Below, piece after piece: positions 58,791 through 64,000 of a stretch of 64,000 bases of DNA. A program made the translations under genes and the position numbers. This stretch comes from Halorarum halophilum (GTDB lineage Archaea > Halobacteriota > Halobacteria > Halobacteriales > Haloferacaceae), in NCBI RefSeq assembly GCF_013401515.1, contig NZ_CP058530.1:1-64000 (forward strand), written 5' to 3'. The notes below the pieces were generated by a model. It had not been told where the DNA came from. It did no database searches and saw only the letters and a program-made list of their open reading frames with translations. Position 1 is the first letter of the stretch. Each line of letters starts with the position of its first letter.

Positions 58791-59669
58791 ATGCGATTCG
58801 TCACCTTCGACGAGGACCGGCTAGGCCTGCTCACCGAGGACGGCGAGGGCGTCGTCGACCTCACCGACCGCCTCGGCATCGACTCGCGCGACCCGCTCGT
58901 CGAGTACATGCGGGGCGACCACGACGCCTCGGAGTACGAGGACGAGGAGCCCGACTTCGACCGCGACGAGGTCGAACTCGGCTCGCCCGTCCGCCGCCCG
59001 GGGAAGGTCATCGCCGCGCCGCTCAACTACGAGAACCACATCGAGGAGGCGCTCGCGGACCGGGACATCACCACCGACGAGTGGTTCACCATCGAGGACA
59101 AGGGCTACTTCCTGAAGGCGCCCTCGAGCGTCGTCGGCCCGGACCACGGCGTCGAACTCCCGTTCTCGGACCGCCGGACGGACCACGAGATCGAACTGGC
59201 GTTCGTGATGGGCGAGGAGGCGAAGGACGTGCCCGCCGAGGAGGCGTGGGACCACATCTTCGGCTACACCATCCTGCTCGACATCTCCGTGCGCGGCGAC
59301 CAGGACCGCTCGAACCGCAAGTCCTACGACACGTTCACCGTCATCGGACCGTGCGTCGTGACGGCCGACGAGATCGACGACCCGCAGGACCTCGAGATGG
59401 AGCTCCAGCTCAACGGCGAGACGCGCCAGCAGGAGAACACCAGCGACATGGTGTACACCTGTGCGGACGTCGTCCAGTACGCCTCCATCGGCGCGACCAT
59501 CGAGGTCGGCGACGTCATCACCACCGGCACGCCCGAGGGCGTGAGCGAGCTGAACGACGGCGACACCATCGACGCCGAGATCGAGGACGTCGGCTCGATG
59601 ACCGTCGACGTCACCGGGCGAGACGTCGCGTTCGCCGACGTGGACGTCAACAAGGGCGGCCAGGAGTAG
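58791..59669 (+). CDS. FAH-family hydrolase/isomerase (copy 4)
   Basis: A 292-residue FAH-fold enzyme, the most divergent of the four. It has VIAAPLNYENHIEEAL, the metal motif TDHEIELAFVMGEEAKDV (Glu-Ile-Glu), ILLDISVRGDQDRSNRKSYDTFTVIGPCVV and GDVITTGTPEGVSEL. The third ligand region differs (ISVRGDQ). Adjacent to the flavin monooxygenase and Liv-type transport genes, it fits a hydrolase or isomerase late in aromatic-acid breakdown, comparable to maleylpyruvate or fumarylpyruvate hydrolases. ATG 58791 is chosen on TATA distance. Confidence 0.88.
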   Translation: MRFVTFDEDRLGLLTEDGEGVVDLTDRLGIDSRDPLVEYMRGDHDASEYEDEEPDFDRDEVELGSPVRRPGKVIAAPLNYENHIEEALADRDITTDEWFTIEDKGYFLKAPSSVVGPDHGVELPFSDRRTDHEIELAFVMGEEAKDVPAEEAWDHIFGYTILLDISVRGDQDRSNRKSYDTFTVIGPCVVTADEIDDPQDLEMELQLNGETRQQENTSDMVYTCADVVQYASIGATIEVGDVITTGTPEGVSELNDGDTIDAEIEDVGSMTVDVTGRDVAFADVDVNKGGQE

Positions 59670-59786
59670 CCCCGACGGCCGCCCCGTCGCGGTCCGCCGG
59701 ACGATCGGGCGGACCGCCGCCGGCTACTGGCGAACCATCGACGCGCCGCCGGGCGTCACCCGGCAGTCGCCGGTGGGGACGGACAT

Positions 59787-59793
59787 CTTTTAC
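59787..59793 (+). promoter_or_regulatory. TATA box of the DUF3179 gene
   Basis: CTTTTAC is 28-34 bases before ATG 59821, favouring that start over ATG 59773. Confidence 0.5.
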
Positions 59794-59820
59794 CTGTGGC
59801 CCGGCGTACCTCGTGACAAC

Positions 59821-61263
59821 ATGCCACAGCAGTCCTCGGAGCGACTCGGCGACATCGTCGACCGCCTGCTCGTCCGCGACGCCGACGAGCACGCCGCGGC
59901 GATCGAGGAACTCGCCGAGGTGGGCAACGAGCGGGTCGTCCCGCACCTGCTCGAACTCGTCGTCATCGACAGCATCGCGAACGACTGGGGCCGGTTCGGC
60001 TTCCCCGAGGTGCTCCGCGAGCACTCGCCACCGCGCTACCTCGAACTCCCGGAGGTCCGCTGGCCGGGCGTCCGCGACGCCCTCGCCGCCCTGGCGGAGC
60101 CGGATTTCGACTCGCCCCACGCCTGGGTCGAGTGGGAGTCGTGGTACTCACAGCAGGAGATCGAGCCGCTGGCCGGGTTCGACGAGTGGAAGCTCCGGCT
60201 CTACACGTCGTACCTCCCGCCCGTCGGCGGCCTCCTCGACGCGGAGCCGCGGTCGTTCGACCTCCAGGACATTCGGTGGGGCAACTGCGACCGGTCGTTC
60301 CTCGCGGCGCTGAACGGGCCGGACTTCGTCCCGGGCGAGGCCGTGGACGCGTCGGCCGAGGGTGGGAACTACGAGCGCTACCTGAAGGACGACGACACGG
60401 TCTTCGGCTTCGAACTCGACGGCGTCGCCTACGCGGTGCCGCGCTGGGTGCTGTTCCCGCACGAGCTCATGAACGCCGAACTGGAGGGCGTCCCCGTGAG
60501 CCTCACCTACTGCACGCTCTGTAACGCGCCCATCCTCTACGACCGGCGCGTCGGCGGCAGCGACGCCGGTGACGGCGACCGCGAGGTCCTCACGTTCGGC
60601 AGTTCGGGGATGCTCGCGTCCGGAAACAAGGTGATGTACGACGAGGAGACGGAGACGCTGTGGGACCAGCACGCGGGCGTCCCCATCGCCGGCGACTACC
60701 TCGCCGAGGACCCCGACCTCGTGCTCGATTTCCACCCGGTCACCCAGACCACGTGGGGCGAGTGGAAGGACGGGTACCCCGACACGCTGGCGCTCGACAT
60801 CGACACCGGCTACGACTTCGACTACTCCCACTACGACGGCGAACTCGGAATCTTCCGGCACTACTGGGAGAACGAGGACGTCGTCCAGCCGGGCGTCCGC
60901 CGCGAGGAGGGCGAACTCCCGGAGAAGGCCGAGGTGTACGGCCTCGTCGGGGACGACGCGAGCGAGGTGTGGGCCGTCCCCCGCGACGCCCTGGCCGACA
61001 TGAACGTCGTGTCCGGCGAGGCGGCGGGGCGCGAGGTGGTCGCGTTCCTCGACGCGACCGACGACGTGGCCGTCTACGAGGCGCCGCCGACGCCCGTGGA
61101 GCTGGTCGCAGACGGCCTTCGCGACGCCGAGGGGGACCTCTGGGCCGTCGGTCGGGACGAACTCCGCAGCCAGGACGGCGAGACCCGCTCGCGGGTCGTC
61201 GGCCGACACGGGCTCTGGTTCGCATTCCGGACGCACTACGACGAGGCGCACGTACTCCGGTAG
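59821..61263 (+). CDS. DUF3179-domain protein with HEAT-like N terminus
   Basis: A 480-residue protein. Residues 1-90 look like one or two HEAT-type helical hairpins (RLGDIVDRLLVRDADEHAAAIEELAEVG). The central DUF3179 domain (about 185-335) shows GVPVSLTYCTLCNAPILYDR with two Cys, LTFGSSGMLASGNKVMYDEETETLWDQHAG and a late FHPVTQTTWGEWKDGYPDT. The function of DUF3179 is unknown; the TYCTLC loop might bind metal. No signal peptide is evident, so it is likely cytoplasmic. ATG 59821 fits the TATA distance. It lies between the FAH copy 4 gene and the LivF gene. Confidence 0.85.
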   Translation: MPQQSSERLGDIVDRLLVRDADEHAAAIEELAEVGNERVVPHLLELVVIDSIANDWGRFGFPEVLREHSPPRYLELPEVRWPGVRDALAALAEPDFDSPHAWVEWESWYSQQEIEPLAGFDEWKLRLYTSYLPPVGGLLDAEPRSFDLQDIRWGNCDRSFLAALNGPDFVPGEAVDASAEGGNYERYLKDDDTVFGFELDGVAYAVPRWVLFPHELMNAELEGVPVSLTYCTLCNAPILYDRRVGGSDAGDGDREVLTFGSSGMLASGNKVMYDEETETLWDQHAGVPIAGDYLAEDPDLVLDFHPVTQTTWGEWKDGYPDTLALDIDTGYDFDYSHYDGELGIFRHYWENEDVVQPGVRREEGELPEKAEVYGLVGDDASEVWAVPRDALADMNVVSGEAAGREVVAFLDATDDVAVYEAPPTPVELVADGLRDAEGDLWAVGRDELRSQDGETRSRVVGRHGLWFAFRTHYDEAHVLR

Positions 61264-61316
61264 CGGTCGGAATCCGATTCCCCCGAGCGAACCGGTTTTC
61301 CCCCGCGTTGGGGTAG

Positions 61317-61342
61317 GCTTATGGCGGCGTGCGGTATACCGC
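61317..61342 (+). promoter_or_regulatory. LivF promoter with perfect palindrome GCGGTATACCGC
   Basis: TATA-like GCTTATGG (61317-61324) is followed by the perfect 12-base palindrome GCGGTATACCGC at 61331-61342, ending 10 bases before ATG 61353. The palindrome covers the expected transcription start, a good place for repression. Confidence 0.55.
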
Positions 61343-61352
61343 GTGGCATACG

Positions 61353-62057
61353 ATGGCAATCCTGGAAGTCGACTCGATCGACGTCGCGTACGGGGCCGTC
61401 CAGGTCATCTGGGACGTGAGCCTCTCGGTGGAGAAGGGCGAGACGGTCGCGCTGCTCGGCGCGAACGGCGCCGGCAAGACGACCGTCCTGAAGAGCATCT
61501 GCGGCCCGCTCGTCCCCACGGCCGGGGACATCCGCTTCGAGGGCGAGTCGATCGGCGGCCTCCAGCAGGACGAGGTCGTGCCGAAGGGCATCACCCACGT
61601 CCCCGAGGGCCGGGAGATCTTCCACGAGAGCTCCGTCCACGAGAACCTCACCCTCGGCGCCTACGCGAACCGGGACGGCATGGAGGACCGGCGGCGGCGG
61701 GTGTACGAGATCTTCCCCCGGCTGGAGGAGCGGAGCGGGCAGAGCGCCGGCACGCTCTCCGGCGGGGAACAGCAGATGCTCGCCATCGGCCGCGGGCTGA
61801 TGAGCGACCCCGACCTCGTGCTCCTCGACGAGGCGAGCCTCGGGCTGGCGCCGGTGCTGGTCGACGACGTGTTCGACGCGATCGAGCGCATCAACGAGGA
61901 GGGGACGACGGTGCTCCTCGTCGAGCAGGACGTCCACAACGCGCTCAGGGTCGCCGACCGGGGGTACGTCCTCGAGTCGGGCCGCGTCTCGCTGTCGGGC
62001 TCCGCCGAGGAACTCGCGGACGACGAGCGCGTCGCGGCGTCGTACCTGGGCGGCTGA
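61353..62057 (+). CDS. livF: Branched-chain amino acid ABC transporter ATPase (LivF-like)
   Basis: A 234-residue ATPase. Walker A is GANGAGKTT, the Q-loop region is GITHVPEGREIF, the signature LSGGEQQMLAIGRGL and Walker B LVLLDEASLGLAP. VPEGR and ASLGLAP are LivF-typical, unlike LivG. It powers uptake with LivM and LivH, which are on the opposite strand just downstream (convergent). No LivG ATPase is seen in the window. ATG 61353 is chosen by the family N terminus (MAILEVDSIDVAYG). Confidence 0.93.
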   Translation: MAILEVDSIDVAYGAVQVIWDVSLSVEKGETVALLGANGAGKTTVLKSICGPLVPTAGDIRFEGESIGGLQQDEVVPKGITHVPEGREIFHESSVHENLTLGAYANRDGMEDRRRRVYEIFPRLEERSGQSAGTLSGGEQQMLAIGRGLMSDPDLVLLDEASLGLAPVLVDDVFDAIERINEEGTTVLLVEQDVHNALRVADRGYVLESGRVSLSGSAEELADDERVAASYLGG

Positions 62058-62132
62058 AGACGGATACTGTTCTGCGGGAGGTGTTCGGAAACCCGAAGGA
62101 AGAAAGTGACCCGAACGCGGCGCGGACGCGGA

Positions 62133-63143
62133 CTATGCGCCCTCTGCCTCGGGTTCCGCGGTCTCGCTCTCCTCGCCGCCGAGGTACCGGTCCTTGATGA
62201 GCCCGTACAGGCCGCTCGGGGCGTAGATCATGAACAGGATGATGAGCAGCCCCTCGATCGTCGTCGCGAACTCGCCGGCCACCGCGCGGAGACCGTTGTC
62301 GAGCACGAGGAACAGCGCCGCGCCGACGATGGGGCCGAGCATCGTCCCCATCCCGCCGAGGATGACGACGACGAGCGTGTCGATCATCCAGACGACGTTG
62401 AGCGTGGACTCGGGGTTCACGTACAGCGTGAACATGGCGTAGATGGCGCCCGTCAGCCCCGCCATGAACGAGGAGATGACGAACGCGTACATCTTGTACT
62501 TCAGCGGGTTCACGCCGAGGCTGCTCGCGGCGCCCTCGCCGCCGTGGATGGCCCGCATGCCCAGCCCGAGCCGGCTGTTGACGATGAGGTACGTGCTCGC
62601 GACCATGCCGACGGTCGCCGCCACCGCCACGAGGAACATGAGGTCCTCCCCGATGCCTCCCTGGATGAAGTAACCCGACGAGCCGCCGGAGAACTGGCGC
62701 TGGTCGAGCAGCACGAGCTGGATGATGGCCGCCAGCGCGAGCGTACCGATGGCGAAGTAGTGGCCGGTCAGCCGGAACATGATGGGCCCGACGGCCAGCG
62801 CGACCAGCGCGGCGACGAGCCCGCCACCGACCAGCGCGAGGAGCACCGGCGTCTGGATGGCCTCCGGGAGGCCGGCGCGGGTCGGCGTCGTCAGCCACGC
62901 CGCGACGTAGGCGCCGATGCCGAAGAAGGCCGCGTGGCCGAGCGAGATCTGGCCGGCGTAGCCGGCGAGCAGGTTCCACGAGACGCCGAGCATCACGAAC
63001 ACCAGCCCGGTGAACACGATCTCGGTGACGTACGCGGTGGTGGTGAACGGCACCACCGCGAGTGCGAGCACCCCGAAGACGAGGGCAGCGACCCGTCGGC
63101 GGTCCGCGAACAGGTCGCTCCCGGCGAACGGGTTGCCGATCAT
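62133..63143 (-). CDS. livM: Branched-chain amino acid ABC transporter permease (LivM-like)
   Basis: A 336-residue permease with about ten membrane segments. NLLAGYAGQISLGHAAFFGIGAYVAAW is the LivM signature, followed by GHYFAIGTLALAAIIQ and AIHGGEGAASSLGVNPLKYKMYAFVISSF. It forms the pore with LivH. ATG 63143 overlaps the LivH stop by 4 bases. The C-terminal tail is acidic. Confidence 0.93.
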   Translation of the reverse strand: MIGNPFAGSDLFADRRRVAALVFGVLALAVVPFTTTAYVTEIVFTGLVFVMLGVSWNLLAGYAGQISLGHAAFFGIGAYVAAWLTTPTRAGLPEAIQTPVLLALVGGGLVAALVALAVGPIMFRLTGHYFAIGTLALAAIIQLVLLDQRQFSGGSSGYFIQGGIGEDLMFLVAVAATVGMVASTYLIVNSRLGLGMRAIHGGEGAASSLGVNPLKYKMYAFVISSFMAGLTGAIYAMFTLYVNPESTLNVVWMIDTLVVVILGGMGTMLGPIVGAALFLVLDNGLRAVAGEFATTIEGLLIILFMIYAPSGLYGLIKDRYLGGEESETAEPEAEGA

Positions 63144-64000
63144 TCCTCGTCACCCCCGCCGGTGCCGAACAGCCCCTGCGGCCTGACGATGAGCACCACC
63201 AGGAAGATGGTGAAGCTGATGATGTCGCGGATGCCGCCGCCGAGGTACAGCGTGCCGAGGTTCTCCGAGACGCCAAGCAGCAGGCCGCCGACGAGCGTGC
63301 CGGCGACGCTCCCGACGCCGCCGAGGACGACGACGGCGAACGCCTTCAGTAGGTACGACCAGCCGACGAACGGCGTGATGGGGAACAGCATCGACAGCAG
63401 CGCGCCCGCGGCGCCCGCGAGCGCCGTGCCGATGCCGAGCGTGATGACGTAGACGCGATCCGTGTCGATGCCCATGTACCGGGCGGCGTCCCGGTTCTGC
63501 GAGGTCGCGCGGATGGCCTGGCCCGTCGTGGTGTACTGCAGGAACGCCCAGGTCCCCATGATGAGGACGACCGCGACCACGAACGTCACCGTCCGCGGGA
63601 ACGACAGCAGCACCGGCCCGAGTTCGATACCCTGTCCGGGGATACCGATGTCGGTCGACCGGGCGTCGCTGCCGAGGACGATCCGGCCGAGGCTCTGCAG
63701 GACGAGCGCCAGCCCGAACAGCACGATGATCGGCTGTTCGATGCCCTCGCCGACGACGCGCTCGAGCAGCACCTTCTGCAGCGCCATCCCGAGCAGGAAC
63801 AGCAGCACGATGGCGACGAACATGCCGACGAGCGGCGTGATACCCGCCTCCGCGAACAGCAGGATGGCGACGTACGCCCCGATCATGAGCATGTGCCCGT
63901 GCGCGAGGTTTACGATGTCCATGATCCCGAAGACGAGCGAGAGGCCGAGCGCTGCCACGGCGTAGATGCCCCCGAGCAGGAGGCCGTTGACCAGTATCTG
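63140..64000 (-). CDS. livH: Branched-chain amino acid ABC transporter permease (LivH-like), 5'-truncated
   Basis: The visible 286 residues include NGLLLGGIYAVAALGLSLVFGIMDIVNLAHGHMLMIGAY-type start, which is the LivH signature, and the loop YLMKAF-like SYLLKAFAVVVLGGVGSVAGTL. The frame is open to the window edge, so the true start is outside; a GTG at 63958 is internal to the signature and not the start. Stop TGA overlaps LivM. Gene order H-M on this strand, with F convergent, suggests a rearranged liv locus. Confidence 0.92.
   Translation of the reverse strand, partial: QILVNGLLLGGIYAVAALGLSLVFGIMDIVNLAHGHMLMIGAYVAILLFAEAGITPLVGMFVAIVLLFLLGMALQKVLLERVVGEGIEQPIIVLFGLALVLQSLGRIVLGSDARSTDIGIPGQGIELGPVLLSFPRTVTFVVAVVLIMGTWAFLQYTTTGQAIRATSQNRDAARYMGIDTDRVYVITLGIGTALAGAAGALLSMLFPITPFVGWSYLLKAFAVVVLGGVGSVAGTLVGGLLLGVSENLGTLYLGGGIRDIISFTIFLVVLIVRPQGLFGTGGGDEE

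Overview
The window reads as chromosome of a halophilic archaeon (class Halobacteria). It is GC-rich throughout and its proteins are strongly acidic. Secreted proteins carry twin-arginine signals with lipoboxes, GTG starts are common, and many genes have a TATA-like box about 26-32 bases upstream of the start codon, as expected for leaderless haloarchaeal transcripts. Nothing in the sequence fixes the genus. I see no rRNA, tRNA or CRISPR array.

Region 1 (1-26236) is a surface-glycan cluster. The core is a minus-strand unit of ten genes (18909 down to 8442) in which most neighbours overlap by 4 bases or abut. Its first four genes (N-acetyltransferase, aminotransferase, 3-dehydrogenase, 6-dehydrogenase) are the set expected to turn UDP-GlcNAc into a UDP-2,3-diacetamido hexuronic acid. 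Then come two polysaccharide-deacetylase-like proteins, an alkaline-phosphatase-superfamily protein, a DUF354 protein, a FemAB-like transferase and a GT4 glycosyltransferase. Further along are a polytopic GT-C-like protein, a flippase and a sugar-nucleotide epimerase. Upstream lie a methyltransferase, two exported beta-helix proteins, and a second phosphatase-family/FemAB pair on the plus strand (23613-26236). A partial Gfo/Idh/MocA dehydrogenase, a ParB-like protein and a DJ-1/PfpI protein open the window.

Region 2 (26446-44872) is an accessory catabolic block: a repeat-rich lipoprotein, two universal stress proteins, three fumarylacetoacetate-hydrolase (FAH) family enzymes, an aldo/keto reductase, an IclR regulator, an acyl-CoA dehydrogenase, an amidase, a thioredoxin-fold protein, a complete peptide/nickel-type ABC transporter, and a class III CoA-transferase. 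The transporter's substrate-binding protein appears circularly permuted, and a 47-residue ORF is coupled at both ends between two transporter genes.

Region 3 (44873-47460) holds a tyrosine recombinase with a palindromic promoter region, followed by about 1 kb of lower-GC DNA without a convincing gene. Region 4 (47461-64000) is a second catabolic block: a branched-chain amino-acid type binding protein, a winged-helix regulator, a 3-hydroxyacyl-CoA dehydrogenase/enoyl-CoA hydratase fusion, a thiolase-DUF35-acyl-CoA ligase operon, an aldehyde dehydrogenase, a flavin monooxygenase, a fourth FAH enzyme, a DUF3179 protein, and LivF, LivM and LivH transport components (LivH runs off the end; no LivG is present). 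Together they suggest uptake, CoA activation and beta-oxidation-like breakdown of organic, possibly aromatic, acids.

The least expected features are the permuted binding protein, a dispersed intergenic element present twice in opposite orientation with hairpin arms of different sequence but the same structure, and the duplicated phosphatase/FemAB pair in which one phosphatase copy has lost two predicted metal ligands.
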